A stretch of 64,000 nt of DNA from Tetradesmus obliquus (lineage: Eukaryota > Chlorophyta > Chlorophyceae > Sphaeropleales > Scenedesmaceae). Below are positions 12,789 to 24,756 of this stretch, piece by piece (position 1 is the first letter of the stretch; each line of letters starts with the position of its first letter). Made by a program: the position numbers and the translations under genes. The stretch lies in contig CP126201.1 of NCBI GenBank assembly GCA_030272155.1, positions 4,760,501 through 4,824,500 on the forward strand. Direction: 5' to 3'. Below the pieces are notes generated by a model that saw only the letters and a list, made by a program, of their open reading frames with translations, was not told the DNA's origin and did no database searches.

Positions 12789-15700
12789 ATGCACTGCGCC
12801 GCTTTTGCCTTCTCTACACTATCCCCATCCCCAATAACAACAGCGGGGGAAGCAGCAGCTTCGAGCAGGCTATTGCATGGCAGGGGAAAGGGCCACCGCC
12901 ACAGCATCCAGTGCTGCCCACAAGGCTGCGGAGGCAGCTGCAACGGCGGCGGCGGCAGCAGCGTCAGCGCATATGCATTCATTTCAAGCCAAGCGGATCT
13001 GTCAATAGCCAAGTCAGTGATCGATGAGACAGGGTTGAAGACGTTGCTAGAGGGGCCGTTTGCCAACACACTGTTTGTGCCAAACAATGCGGTGAGTTAC
13101 TTTTTTGCAGAGAGCTCGACGGGCGTTTGTGTATGCAGTGTGTTTGTGCACATAACAAAGAGGAAGCACGAGCAACAGACACGCCAGCTGCAGCAGAGGC
13201 ACTGTCGCTGTAACACGTGACATAAACCGACTTGCAGCAATGGCTGAGATTTAGCACAGCAGCGCAAGAAAGCGACGCAAGGTCAACGTGCACTCTGCAC
13301 CGGCGTGCTGCTGCAACCAGCACCACGCAGACCACACAGCTGTATACATTGCAGCAGCTTTCAGCATGCCTGCAGCTGAGCTGTCGCTGCAACAGCCAGC
13401 TGACCACCCAACACAAGAGCGCCACATGTCACAGACAGTTGCATCTCATTGTGTGTGAGACTGACTGGCACCTGCTCCTGCTCCTGCTCCTGCTGCTGCT
13501 GCTGCTGTTGCTGCAGGCGATGGACGCGTACGCAGCCCCAATCACCGCCAACGCCACATGGGACAGCGACATCGGGCGCGGCTTCCTGCAGCTGTTCTTC
13601 ACAAAGGTGCTGACCTACCACGCAGTCACTGGCAGGTGCGACACGCAGCACCCTCAGCAGCAGTACTGTTGGTAGCTGCAGAATTATAGTAGGCTGCACA
13701 GGCTGAGGGTGTTTCCTGCAGCTGTTCTTCACAAAGGTGCTGACCTACCACGCAGTCACCGGCAGGTGAGACGCGCCAGTTGTGACTGTAGCTGCTCAGG
13801 ATTTTCTGCACCAAGGTGATTACCTACCACGCAGTGACTGGCAGGCGCGCCACGCCACTGGCAGCTGTGTCTGTAGTTGCAGGAAAGGCACACGCTCTGA
13901 CTGGAAATGGGCGTAGGTAGGGTCGCAGAAATAGGCTCCTGCAGCTCTTCACAAAGGTGCTGACGTACCACGCAGGCACCGGCTGGTGCGCCATGCCACT
14001 GGCAGTTGTGTCTGTAGTTGCAGGAAAGGCACACGCTTTGACTGGATTAGGACGTAGGGAGGGTTGCAGAAATAGGTTCCTGCAGCTGTTCTTGACCAAG
14101 GTGCTGACGTACCATGCTGTCACCAGCAGGTGAGACGCGCAGCAGCGCTAGCAGCAGCAGCAGCAGCTGTAAGATTTGACTGGGTTGGGATGTGGTAGGG
14201 GTGCAATATCAAGTGCTGACGTACCATGCCGTCACCGGCAGGTGCGCAGCGCTAGTCGTGACCTTTGGGGCATGGGGAGGGTTGCCTGAAGTTTTGTTGC
14301 GCCAAGGTTCTGACGTACCGCGCCGCTACCGGCACGTGCGCAGGATTGTAGTGGACGTGTTTGGGTGCTTGCATCAGTCCAGCACTTCCGCTGTAAGACA
14401 CAGCAGCGGCTTGTGTCACAGTTTGATGAAAGGGCGACCAAGAGCTACTCCCTGTCAGGCATGGCACCCGGGGAGTACGGCATGTCCAACAACACACACA
14501 CCTGGCAAACACAAAGGCAATAACTCATGTCTCCTTTGACTGCAGTCATTCTCCCGCTTCACTGGCGCCTGCGAGTATGGTTTGCTGTACGTGTCCAAAA
14601 CCACATATACCGTACACACAACAAAAAGACTGCTCTTTTGTCTCTGTTGATGCAGCTACTCCCTGTCAAACATGCCAGCTGGCGAGTACGGCACGCTCTA
14701 CGTTTCTAACAACGGCATGCCGCACAAGGTCACGCGCAGCAGCGGCAACTCGCTTGTGGACGAGCAGGGCGGCAGCAGCAGCATCAACGGCCCCAGCAGC
14801 GCCGTGCTTGGGGGCGGCTACGTGCACACCATCACTGCGGTGAGGCGCTGAAAGAGCAGAGACAGCGGTGAAAGCTGCGTTGTTGTGTTGTCAAACGTTT
14901 TTGGCTTGCATGCGGGCAGGCTGTGCAGTGCAGGCAAGGGTTAGGTAGGCAAGGCAACGCCCCTCAAGGCAACTACACAACGCAAAGGAAGCCAGAAGCT
15001 CACTAGCAGCACATGAAGCCACGCTCACCATTCCGCCCCCAAACATTGCTGATGCACATCACCTCACTCACGCTCCTTGCACACAGGTGCTGGAAGCAAA
15101 TGACATCTTCCCCTCATTGGGTGAGGCGCTGGCCTCAGCCGAGTTCAGCCAGCTGCGTGCAGTCATTGCGAAGATAGAGAACACCGACCCCAACCCGCCC
15201 CTGACTGAGCTGCTCTCCGGCATCTCAGGCACCATTGCGCTGCCCAACAACCAGGTGGGCAGCTGTTGTTGTTAGTTTGTCACTTTTGTCACTGTGTTGA
15301 TTTGTCACTTTGCTGTGGCCACCTCGAGACATTGCTGTCGGGCATCTCAGGCACCATCGCGCTGCCCAACCACCAGGTGGGTAGCAGCAGCAGCAGCAGA
15401 TGTGGTCTGCATACGTGTTGAGCAGTCCGTGGGCTGTGAGGCGGGTTGTCTCAGCATGTACACCCTATCTTATGGCAGCAAACCGTGGGCAATCAGTGGG
15501 TTGTGAGATGTGCTGTCTCAGCAAGTGCATCCCAGCTTGTAGCGGCACACCATCAGCTGCAGCGTGCACTGTTTCAGCTCAACCAGTATCATCTTGATGC
15601 TGCTGGCTCCCCCTTGGATAGCTCAAGTGGCAGGCACCACAACCATGTCTGTTGGAGAGTGACAGTGCAACGCAGCACCAGGACGACACCCTACCTTGCA

Positions 15701-17064
15701 GCTTTCACTGATGCTGCCTGCTATCCCCTAATTGCTGTGCCCTGCCTGCTTTCCTCTACCTGTGTTGCTGCCAGGCGTTTGAGGGTGTCAACATTGCTGA
15801 CGTCAGCGCCAGCACCCTGCTGGACATCGTGACCTACCACATCTGCCCTTTCAAGCGCATGTACCGCCTGCTGGTGAGGCCTACTGCCAAGTTTGTCTCA
15901 AGTGTGTTACTTGTTGGACTGTGTGTACTGAAACACGCTGTTACTTTCCTTCAAGCGCATGTACCGCCTGCTGGTGAGGCCTATGTGAAAAGTGTGACAT
16001 TACTTGGACTGTGTGTACTGAAACACGCTGTCACTCTTCTTCAAGCTCATGTACCGCCTGCTGTGAGGCGTCGCTGCTCAGCTGTAGTTTGATGTTCTGC
16101 CAAGTGACGACTGTTTTCATTATGTGTTGTGTGTTGTGTAATTACCGCCTGCTGGTGAGGCCTCAACAGTCAGACATGCCTCAATAGGGCTTTGTGTATC
16201 AAATTACGCTGTCACCCTTTCGCGTATTGTGTATGACAGCTGCTGCATCACAGCACAAGCTGCTGTACTCACCTACACCTCGGGGCCCTGCTCAACCTCA
16301 ATGCATTGCAGCACACACCATGCACCGTCGGCAAGAAGCCCGGGCACAACCCCCGCTGCACTACAACACGCACTGCTGCACTGTATCACACCATCGCCGC
16401 CCAGCTAAACCTCAACCGCTGCGCAACTGCGGCTCTGAATCTCGCTGCGCATTTTACTGCACTGCAGTACACACCTTTCATAGTCGGCAAGAAGCCCGGG
16501 CGCAACCCCTGCCTGCCTGCTTTCAGCCGCGCCTATGGCTTCCCTTATGGCCTCAAGTGGGCCTTTGGCTCCCCCAGCAACATGAGCATTACTTTTGCCA
16601 GCGGGGTGTTCCCGGATGGCCTGGTGGCAAAGGATGCGCCCATTGTGTTTGCTGACATCTCAATCCCCACGGTGAGGCGCGGACTGCTGCTGCTGCTGGT
16701 GGTGATGGTGGTGGTGGTGGTGGTGCTGTGTGTGGGGGGGTGCATGCATGTCTAGCATTGTCTTTGCAGACATCTCCTTCCCCACAGTGAGGCTGGGATT
16801 GCTGCTGCTGCTGCTGCTGCTGGTGGTGGTAGTAGTGGTGGTGCTATAGCTGTAGATGCGTGTGGTGGTGCTGCGGGTGCATGCATGTCTAGCATTGTGT
16901 TTGCAGGCAATTCCATCCCCACGGTGAGGATAGGGTTGCTGCTGCTGCTGCTGCTGCTGCTGGTGGTGGTGATGGTTGTGGTGGTTGCATGTTTGACGTG
17001 TTTCCGCCCTGCAGCAAAGTGCGCACGTCATCAGCAGCCTCATCATGCCCCTCTCAAACTTCAC

Positions 17065-17100
<36 letters not shown>

Positions 17101-17563
17101 ATTTTGCACGTCCTGTGACCTTTCCGCCCTGCAGCAAAGCGCACACGTAATCAGCAGCCTCATCATGCCTCCCTCAAACATCACTGCAGCAACAGCCAGC
17201 GCCGCCAGCCGCACACAGCGCACGTCACACCTGCTGAATGTGCTGCAGTCCCTGGCAGCCGACAGCAGCAGCAGCAGCAGCAGTAAGGGCAAGAAGCACG
17301 ACAGCAACAGCAACAGTAATGGTGGCAGCGGGTGGAGTGATGAAGATGACAATGATGACGATGCAGATGACAATATGCCTGTTATCATTGGTGGGGGCAG
17401 CAGCCGTGGCGATGGCGGCAGCAGCAGCGGCGGCGTGCGTGGCTCAAAAAACAGTGCAGTGCTTGCATCCCTGATTGCAAGGGTTGGCGGCAGCAGCAGC
17501 AGCAGCAGCAGTATAACGCATGCAGACAGCACCAAGGGCCAAGAGCAACAGGACAGGTCACAG

Positions 17564-17598
<35 letters not shown>

Positions 17599-17905
17599 TG
17601 AGCAGCAACAGCAGCAGCAGCAACAGCAGCCGACGCCAGCGTCCAAGCCGACAGCCAGGCGACAGAGAAACCGCCAAAGCACTGTTGCAAACCCTAATGA
17701 CCTGGCAGCCCTGCAGGCTGGCGGCAGCAGCAGCAGCAGCAGCAGGAGCAAGCGGCAGAGAAAGGACACCAAGCCTGCTGATGCCGGGTTGGCACTGCCG
17801 ACAGCAGGCAGTGCCAACCCGGCTGCTGGTGGCAGCGGTAATAACATTGCTGCTGGTGGCTTTGGGGCCAGTCTGGCAGGGCTGAGCATCTTCAACAGGC
17901 CTTGA
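12789..17905 (+). CDS. Two-domain fasciclin (FAS1) protein with disordered C-terminal tail
   Basis: FAS1 domains mediate adhesion and are found in secreted or wall-associated algal proteins. Exons 13517-13635, 14656-14839, 15087-15254, 15775-15873, 16468-16671 and 17135-17905 join in phase behind a first exon ending at 13091. Domain 1 shows SVIDETGLKTLLEGP, then NTLFVPNNA, then VLTYHAVTG. Domain 2 shows AFSQLRAVI-like helix residues, GTIALPNNQAFEG, LLDIVTYHICP and the closing SAHVISSLIMPPSN, a typical FAS1 end. About 240 residues follow, rich in Ser, Asp and Gln with polyGln near 17560-17630, and a Gly/Ala-rich end. The ATG at 12789 gives 615 aa but shows no clear signal peptide, so an upstream exon may be missing. 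Introns contain many junction copies, listed separately. Confidence 0.85.
13713..14335 (+). repeat. Array of six diverged copies of FAS1 exon-2 tail
   Basis: The true exon-2 tail is 13583-13635. Copies end at 13765, 13844, 13984, 14129, 14241 and about 14335. Most keep the core GTGCTGACSTACCA (VLTYH) and CACCGGCAG or a close variant, and four are followed by GTGAG or GTGCG, a usable 5' splice site. Three also keep the internal TCCTGCAG, which can act as a 3' splice site. Spacing varies from 79 to 144 bases and the copies differ from each other by many substitutions, so they are old rather than assembly duplicates. Confidence 0.85.
14442..14605 (+). repeat. Two diverged copies of FAS1 exon-3 head
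   Basis: Segments 14442-14495 and 14545-14605 resemble the start of the true exon 3 at 14656 (SYSLSNMPAGEYG). The copies translate as SYSLSGMAPGEYG and SFSRFTGACEYGLLYVSK. The second is preceded by TGACTGCAG, a good acceptor. They lie immediately upstream of the exon they resemble. Confidence 0.8.
15318..16165 (+). repeat. Copies of FAS1 exon-4 and exon-5 tails
   Basis: One copy of the exon-4 tail (LLSGISGTIALPNHQ) ends near 15376 before GTGGGT. Downstream of exon 5, copies of its tail (FKRMYRLL, then GTGAGG) end near 15975, 16061 and 16158; the first two share a unit of about 90-100 bases that includes intron sequence. Confidence 0.75.
16300..17062 (+). repeat. Copies around FAS1 exon 6 and before exon 7
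   Basis: An exon-6 head copy (VGKKPGHNP) with an acceptor lies near 16311-16370, before the true exon at 16468. Two exon-6 tail copies, each ATTCC or CTCC TTCCCC-AC followed by GTGAGG, end near 16788 and 16923, each next to a (CTG)n/(GGT)n tract. An exon-7 head copy (QSAHVISSLIMP) starts at about 17015 after CCCTGCAG, about 120 bases before the true exon 7 at 17135. Confidence 0.75.
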
Positions 17906-17952
17906 GACAGGCCAGAGGAGCAGCAAGCTGCATTGCGAGCTGCAGGTGAGGC

Positions 17953-17957
17953 TGTAA
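17953..17957 (+). promoter_or_regulatory. Poly(A) signal TGTAA of the FAS1 gene
   Basis: TGTAA lies 48 bases after the FAS1 stop, which gives a short 3' UTR. Confidence 0.5.
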
Positions 17958-18211
17958 GGGTTGCTTGTAGCCGCAGCAGCGAATACATAGTGCCAGGATG
18001 CTTCAGGTAAAGAATGTTTGTGGGCACAGCAGCTACGGCGGCAAAGGCGTGGTGCTGAACCACGGCCCTTTCAACTCGTAGCAGCTCTGATGAAGCTGCA
18101 CGGGGCATCCTGTGCGTGTGTGCTTGCTGCTGCTGCTGCTGCCACCAGCTCATGCTGCCTCTGCTTCTGTCTCTGCTGTGTACACTGCTCCTGTGCTTGC
18201 AGTGCAGCAAC

Positions 18212-18317
18212 CCCAATGGCCTCAGGCTGGCAAGGGCCCCAGCCGCAAAAATGCATAACAATTTGCTGCTGTGGGTGAAGGCCTCCTGGGACAACAGCAA
18301 CGAGTCATGCCGCATGA
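18212..18317 (+). other. Isolated exon-like segment of an unrecognised gene
   Basis: After a strong acceptor (CTGTGCTTGCAG) the plus strand reads SNPNGLRLARAPAAKMHNN, then LLLWVKASWDNSNESCRM, up to a GTAAGC donor. Composition and both splice sites look genuine, but I could not find its partner exons or a family. It lies 250 bases after the FAS1 poly(A) signal. Confidence 0.3.
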
Positions 18318-20270
18318 GTAAGCACTGCACATAGCACTGCAGGTGTGAGATTTGCAGCTGCGACAGGTGTGCCTTGGGGCGCAGCCATTCCTTGTGTATG
18401 CAGGCAGGCTGCACACTGCTGTTGCTGCGATTCAGTCACTTGTGCAGGTGTTGATTTGATGGTCAATCTGACCACAAGCTGATTGGAGAGAAGTTGGCAC
18501 CATGTGCTTGCTTACAGTGGCTGATGCTCCGTTTATCTTTAGCTGTTGTGTCATATTGTTGTTATTTGCATACACCTTTTTCAGTAGCTCATTCCTGCGC
18601 GTGTGTCACCTGACAGGCGACCAGGCACCACTACAACTAGCTGTCTAGCATACATACTGTTACATACTAGAATGTGTGTGGCATCACTGTTACAACACAT
18701 ATCATTGCATGCGTTTGTGTTGCATGCACAGCAGCAGAGATTGCGCCGCAAGCAGCGAGTGCTCCCAGCAAAGCGCAGAGCGTGGTTTAGATGGGCGGTG
18801 AACCAAGCAGTACGTTGTCGCAGTGGTGCACCGTCTGCCAGGTGCAAGCGTGTGTCACTTGTGGCAATGCACTGTAGATTCAGATGGAGCCGCTGCAGTA
18901 CTGAGTAGAGATTGGCAAGCCTTAGATCAGGACAAGCAGACACGCCACAGCATGCATGTGCGCAGCTGTGCATTTACCACGCCTAACACTGTCATTGTAC
19001 AGCATGGCATGCAGCCACATGGGTGAGCCAGTCTCCCTGCTGTTGACTTGGCAAGTGAGTGTCTCATCCTGCACGGTATGCACGCGTTTGTCCTTGATAA
19101 ATACAATATTATGCATCACGCGGGACGTTTGGTAGATGCAATAAGACTGATTGTATGGCTCCAGGATGCGCTGTGGGTGCTGCTGCTGCTTCTGAGCAGT
19201 TCTGCTTACTCTTGCGCATGCATGGGCGCTGACACGTTTACACCTGCTGCGGCCTTTCACATACAAGCATGTGGTAGATCAGCGCCTTGGAGCCTACACA
19301 CATTGCACGGGCTAGTTGCTGCCAAAGACTGTGACGCCATCCTTCTTGCAGTTTGCAGGGTGCTGTATGACAGTATCCTTGCACACGCGCCATCGGCGGC
19401 GGCGCTGGCAGGTCCGCATGCATTGGAGGCAGTGCCACTGCGCGTGACGGATGTTGGCGATTATGTGGCATTGGTTTGTAGGCATTTGCTGCCGCCGTGC
19501 TTCGTTGCAGCAGGCACGACATCGTTCCACAAATCTTGTGGAACGTTCTCAATGACTTGATGGCGGCAGCTGTTGCGATACACTTGCCACACCTAAGCAG
19601 TGCTGCACGCACCATGAGCTGGCACCATGAGCATGCATATGCGTGGCAGCAGACTGCCATTAACCTCAAAAGTTTACTTGCTGGGATGGTTTGTGCATGC
19701 TTGTGGCTGTCTGCATGAAGCAGCGGGGTTGCAGGAAAGTGGTTCCTTGTTTGCAGCAGGCTGCTGCTCAGGGCAGCCGTGGACCTCCGGCAAATAAGCA
19801 TAATCCAGCTTTTTTTATAGGTGCGCAGCTATGCATTTCGTTTGGCTTTCAACCTGCGAGCAGCCCAACATCGTCATTTTACATACCGTCAAACTAGACA
19901 CTCTGTTTACTGATCAGGGGAGGTACCGAGTACAGGTGTACCTCCCCTGTACCGGCAGTGCGGCAATCTTTATTTTGTCCTGTCCTGATGATGTGAGTAC
20001 ACCAACATTGAGATTCGTCAGTAACTTTGAGCTGTTTAACTGGATGCATGCCCCGAAAACGAGCACAGACAGATTGCCAGCTGGTCGAGCGTTACGATTG
20101 CCATTCCTTCAAGCAGCAGGCATGACACCCGAAAACATACATTGACGTTTATGCAGGAAGGACTGTGATCACAGGCAGTATGACACCAGGGCGAAAGATG
20201 CCTCCGCTGACTAGGACGCCACGTAGGCTGTTAGAACTCTTGACCTTCATCTCGCACTACCTCACGACGT
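18318..20270. other. Mostly unassigned region
   Basis: No convincing gene was resolved here. A minus-strand frame at 19554-19312 is rich in Cys and Arg, with several C-x2-C pairs, and reads like a zinc-binding segment. A plus-strand frame at 19048-19560 overlaps it, so I cannot tell which, if either, is real. A perfect hairpin lies at 19916-19948. Confidence 0.3.
19916..19948. repeat. Perfect 11-bp hairpin
   Basis: AGGGGAGGTAC at 19916-19926 is the exact reverse complement of GTACCTCCCCT at 19938-19948, with an 11-base loop. Its role is unknown. Confidence 0.6.
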
Positions 20271-20276
20271 TATAAG
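20271..20276 (+). promoter_or_regulatory. TATA-like box of the 75-aa gene
   Basis: TATAAG lies 133 bases before the ATG at 20404. This is a plausible core promoter position, assuming a 5' UTR of about 100 bases. Confidence 0.35.
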
Positions 20277-20403
20277 CTGTTCGGCCACTTGTTGTAAAGC
20301 ATAGATCAGGCAGCCAGTGCATCACACTTGTTCGCCATCCATCCGGAAACTCAGCTTCCGTATCCTTCTCACCCCTCAGTCCGAGTCCGAGCAAGAACAA
20401 ACC

Positions 20404-21468
20404 ATGGGAAACGACAACGTTGACAGTAAGCAGTTTGATGTAGCTCGTAAGTCTGAGCCACGTTCGGTAACCCCAACGCTGACTCATGTTCGTTGATGCA
20501 GAGATGATCGAGGGCGCCATCAGGGGTGGAGCCATTGGTGCAGGTGAGTTAAAGCAGCGTACAAAACATTATTTGTCTGCAGATCGCTGCTGTGGGGTGC
20601 TTTCAGCAACGGACCAGCAGCAGTGCCAGCTGTTTCGTCGCTGATCTGCCCGCATTGATACATCGCAGGCCAGTTTGCATTGCCTGTATACTTATCATGA
20701 GCAGTGTTGGCCGTATCGTGTGCATCCAGGGGCTTCTCAGCTCACCTCAACAACGCCAAGATCCTGCCTCGTGCGCAGCTCAGCACACGTCCGAGTACCT
20801 TCAAAACAACGACGATACGCATATATTATCACTCCCGCATTGCCAGCAGCGCCAAGGCAGCGCATCGTGATGCTCGATCTTGCACCCACCTACTGCTGAC
20901 CTGTACGCTCTCTGGCCGATTTCGTCGCAGGCGTCGAGGCCATCAGGACTGGCAAGGAGTGGAAGGGCCTTGCTGATGGCCTGATCACCGGCGTGTTTCT
21001 GGGTGCTGCCTGGAAGGGAGTAACCATCCTCAGCGACAAGGCAGGCCTCACCAAGGAGGTAAGCGCTGCTGCTGCTGCTGCCTGCTGCTGTTGCGTGGAT
21101 ACGGGCCAGCGCGAGCTGTACATTTGATGTCGAGTACTATAAATGCTGCATGATTGGGCTGTGCACCAGCGAGCAGGCAGCTCATATTGCCCTGCCTATG
21201 AACCACCCACGCCTGCACAGATCGCGTAGTCCTGCGTCCAAACATGCTGCGCCTGCAGCTGACAATGCTCTGGTACATTGGTTGGATGCTGTGCTCCCCT
21301 GCTGCACAGCCTGCTTGCACACACCCCCGCTGCACTTGCATCTGTGCTTGGTATATGGATACATTCTTATCGTGTAGCTGCTGCTGCTGCTGCTGCCAAC
21401 ACTTTCATCCCACCCCCATATCCCCTGTGCAGCTGAACAAGGCGAAGGACAAGATCCTCAACCGGTAA
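20404..21468 (+). CDS. Small four-exon protein, 75 aa, unknown function
   Basis: Exons 20404-20425, 20502-20543, 20931-21058 and 21433-21468 have consensus borders and close in phase to 75 aa. I do not recognise the family. After a short acidic start (MGNDNVD), the protein has a Gly/Ala-rich helix (EGAIRGGAIGAG), a charged patch (RTGKEWKGLADG), a second Gly/Ala helix (LITGVFLGAAWKG) and a Lys-rich end. Two Gly-zipper-like helices of this size suggest a membrane-inserting or organellar small protein; that is inference. The coding sequence has no triplet repeats, unlike its neighbours, which suggests tight constraint. Confidence 0.8.
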
Positions 21469-23218
21469 ACAACCCACAACAGCACACAAGACCATGTTGC
21501 AACCACCGCTGAAGCCGCCTGGTGCCCAACAAAGTTTCCTGCAAGAGGGAGTCCTGCAAGGCTTTTCCTGCAAGTCAGGCGGCCATTCTTTGTGGGGTGC
21601 AGTGACCATCCTAGACCGCTCGTACGCCTGTACAATGCCTGCTGCGTGATGGTGCTGGTTTCGCAGTGCTGCCACCAGCAGGGCTGTCCCGCGCATGCAG
21701 CTCTAGCTGCATTTTGTGATGGGTTGGAGGGTGCATGCATGTCTGAAGAAGACGACAGAACCCTGCTGTTTTGCTGTTGTTGTGTACGCCCGTGACAAGG
21801 CTGGTTTTTCCCTGCTGGTGTGCCAGCTGCACGGTTTGAGCATGTATGGTCAAAGGGCATCTGTGTGTGTGTGTGTGTGTGTGTGTGCTTGTGTCCTCTA
21901 GGCGCTGTGCGCTAGCTTTTTTCGGCTCTCGCACAAGTTGCTGACAGGCGTTCCAACTGTATGATGTGGGTTTCAGGAAGCAGGAAGCACCTGTCTGGTG
22001 GCTTGGCTTCTGTTGTTTTGCAAAGCAGGGCTGCTGCTGTTGCTGCTGCTGTCCCTTCAGGCAACTGCTCTTTGTTAGTGGCCTGTTTGTCCAGTTGCTG
22101 CAGGGGCATGTGGCCTTTGCATGCAGAACAAGGCATATGCACGGTGGTCGGGGTGTTGCTGCACCGGCACTTCTGATGGTTGGGTGAAAGAGGGGCTGGG
22201 TGCGTTTCAGCATGGTTTGACATGACGTGACCCTTGTTACTGACAACTTACAATTGTTGTTGGACAACTGCCAAACGTGCTAGCCAGTGGCTGGCAGGGT
22301 TAGGCCAACTGCTTTAGGACTGCGTACTTGGGACAGTCTGGTTTTTGTTGCAGGCAGCAGCACAGCTGCTGTATGTTGCCGGCGTTCTCTGCAGTGTAAC
22401 CTAACAAGCAGCTTTTTCCCTATATTTTTCTTTCCCACCTGTCTTGGATTTGCTACAAAATCTTCAGTAGGGCTGAGAGTGTGTTGTGCTACCTGGTGCC
22501 ACTGCTACAGATCAGCTCTTATCATGAAGGTCATGGCAGCTGGCGACACCCTCACAGCGCAGCAAGCAGGTTCGACGCCTGAAAGGGCAGGCTCAGCGAC
22601 TTAATAATGGTGATATTACAAAACAAGTATCATTGCAGCACGAGCGCAAGCAGCAGGGCCATGCCAAGTGGTGCGACCACAGTAACCAGCAAACTTTTTG
22701 TTGAACGCAAGAATTACTCAGCACCTTGCTGAACTGTGGCACAGGCCAAGGCCTTGTGACATCAACGGCATCTGTTAGCGGCATTTCACATCGGCATTTG
22801 TGTCGTGTTTGCTCCTGGGCCAGCTTGAATGCCGAGTGGACTGGTGCAGCTGCTGATTTAGGCTCACTGACAGCACTCGCCAGACCCCGGTGATTGCCAT
22901 CACGCCCTGTGCATTGCTAACGTAAGGGGATGTATAAGGCGAATACAGATTCTTAAATCGGCAAAGCACCCTTAGTTGGTCGACAATGCGGCAACTCCAA
23001 GGAGTGAGTCGGACAGCGATCATCTTCTCAGGGGTGATTTGGACGCAAGGCTCACGCAAGCATATGGGCAGATGACCGCTTACATAGCTCACTGCTGATC
23101 TAGACTGACAGGCGTGTTTTCTAGGCTGAGTTCGTGCAATTCGCATGTGACCAGACAAATGCTGGGCGCGAGACTGGGGTTGTTGCCTGTTTTCTACCGT
23201 ACAGCACTCATCTGAGCC
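21469..23218. other. 3' UTR and intergenic region
   Basis: A TGTAA at about 22393 could end the transcript of the 75-aa gene. A (TG)n microsatellite lies at about 21862-21887. I see no coding signal; the overlapping short frames have no recognisable content. Confidence 0.35.
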
Positions 23219-24706
23219 ATGATAAGCATTAAAACTGCTACTTTTGGCACGGATCAGCGTGCACGGACCTTCATCGCATGCGCCAACAGCCGCAGGGCAC
23301 CTGTGCGTTACAGGCCTGCTGTTCAAAAGCTGCAAGCAGCTGCACACGAAGTTGCCCATCCTGCATCAGACTCCAACATCGTCAAGCCACGAATAAGCTC
23401 TGACAACATTGTTGTACACTCCACCAAACCAGCCTACAGTCAGGACAGCACAGCCACTGCCAGCGCCACCACCAGCACTGCCACAAGCAGCAACGCTGCT
23501 CGTAGCAGCAGCAGCAATTTCCAGTGGCTGAGCCACTGGTACCCTGTGCACGTGCTTGACAGCATTGATGCGAGCAGGCCCCATGCTATTGAGCTGCTAG
23601 GGAAGCAGCTAGTGCTATGGAGGGCTGGCGATGCAGCAGCAGCAGCAGCAGCAGGCCCTGCAGGAGGCAGCAGCAGCACGCAGCACTGGCAGTGCTTCGA
23701 GAATGCCTGCCCACACAGGTGTGTTATCAGCAGGTATCCGGTAGTGAAACAGAGAAGAATGCATAACTTACAGTGGGACCTTGCAGCAGCGCCCTGGGTG
23801 CAGCCCAGCCACGCCTGGCGTCTTTGTATCTTTCGCAGCATGGCGCTACGCTGTCACGCTGACATTGTTGCACGCATTTACTGGACATGTCAACAGACCT
23901 CTTGATGCTTGAGCATTGAGTCTGCTTGCAAGTAATTTTTTGCTGCATTGCACAGCATCGCCCACTTTGCTGCGACTTTGCTGCTGGCAGGCTTGCGCCG
24001 CTGTCGGAGGGCCGCATTGCACCTGACGGCACCCTGCAATGCAGCTACCATGGTGAGCCTCTGTCACTCTAAAATTCAATAGCAGGGTGACAGAGAACAC
24101 TTGTTGCAACAATAACCAGGTTGAGTGCGCAGTGCTCATAATGCCTGGCCTGCTTGCTGTTTGCTCCACCAACAGCCTGCCTGCTGTCGCCTTGCTGCAG
24201 GTTGGAGGTTTGCCGCAGACGGCTCATGTGTGGAGATCCCACAGGTGGGCAGGCGCTGCTGATGCCTTGCAATCCCCATCACCCATACCGTCAATGTAAC
24301 AAGTAACAAACAACACCCATGCTACGCATCCTTGACCATAGTGGTGCGGCTGCTACTCACTACCTGCAATGCATAATGCACTGCATTTCACACGCAGGCG
24401 CTTGATGCCAAGTCCAAGCAGATGGCCTGTGCTAGCCGCCGCTCCTGTGCAGTGCCCTACCCAACAGTTGAGGCGTATGGGCTCATATGGGTCTGGCCCA
24501 GCGCAGGGCCTGCAGCAGCAGAGGAAGCAGGTGCGTCGTCACGATCGCGCATCGCGCACGCACGTGATTAGCGCGTCGCTGGTGGCTACATTGGCTCTGC
24601 GTTGCCTGTGCTGCTGCTGTTGCTTTGCTGTGTGTGCAGCTGCGCAGCTGCATTCACCAAGCTGCACTTGCCAGGCAACACCTGTTGTAAGGAAAGTACA
24701 TGCTCA

Positions 24707-24756
<50 letters not shown>

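Noticed and set aside
13713-14335. CRISPR-like spaced repeats
   Set aside because: Units are of unequal length and spacing, diverged, and readable as copies of an exon tail; the locus is eukaryotic.
13517-14335. Mutually exclusive exon cluster in FAS1
   Set aside because: Inclusion of the 44-base copies would not keep the frame, and most lack one of the two splice sites, so I prefer non-coding copies pending transcript data.
16660-18414. 584-codon minus-strand open frame
   Set aside because: It is the mirror of the FAS1 tail and its triplet repeats: long Cys and Leu runs appear where the plus strand encodes Ser and Gln. The plus-strand exons have splice sites and domain motifs.
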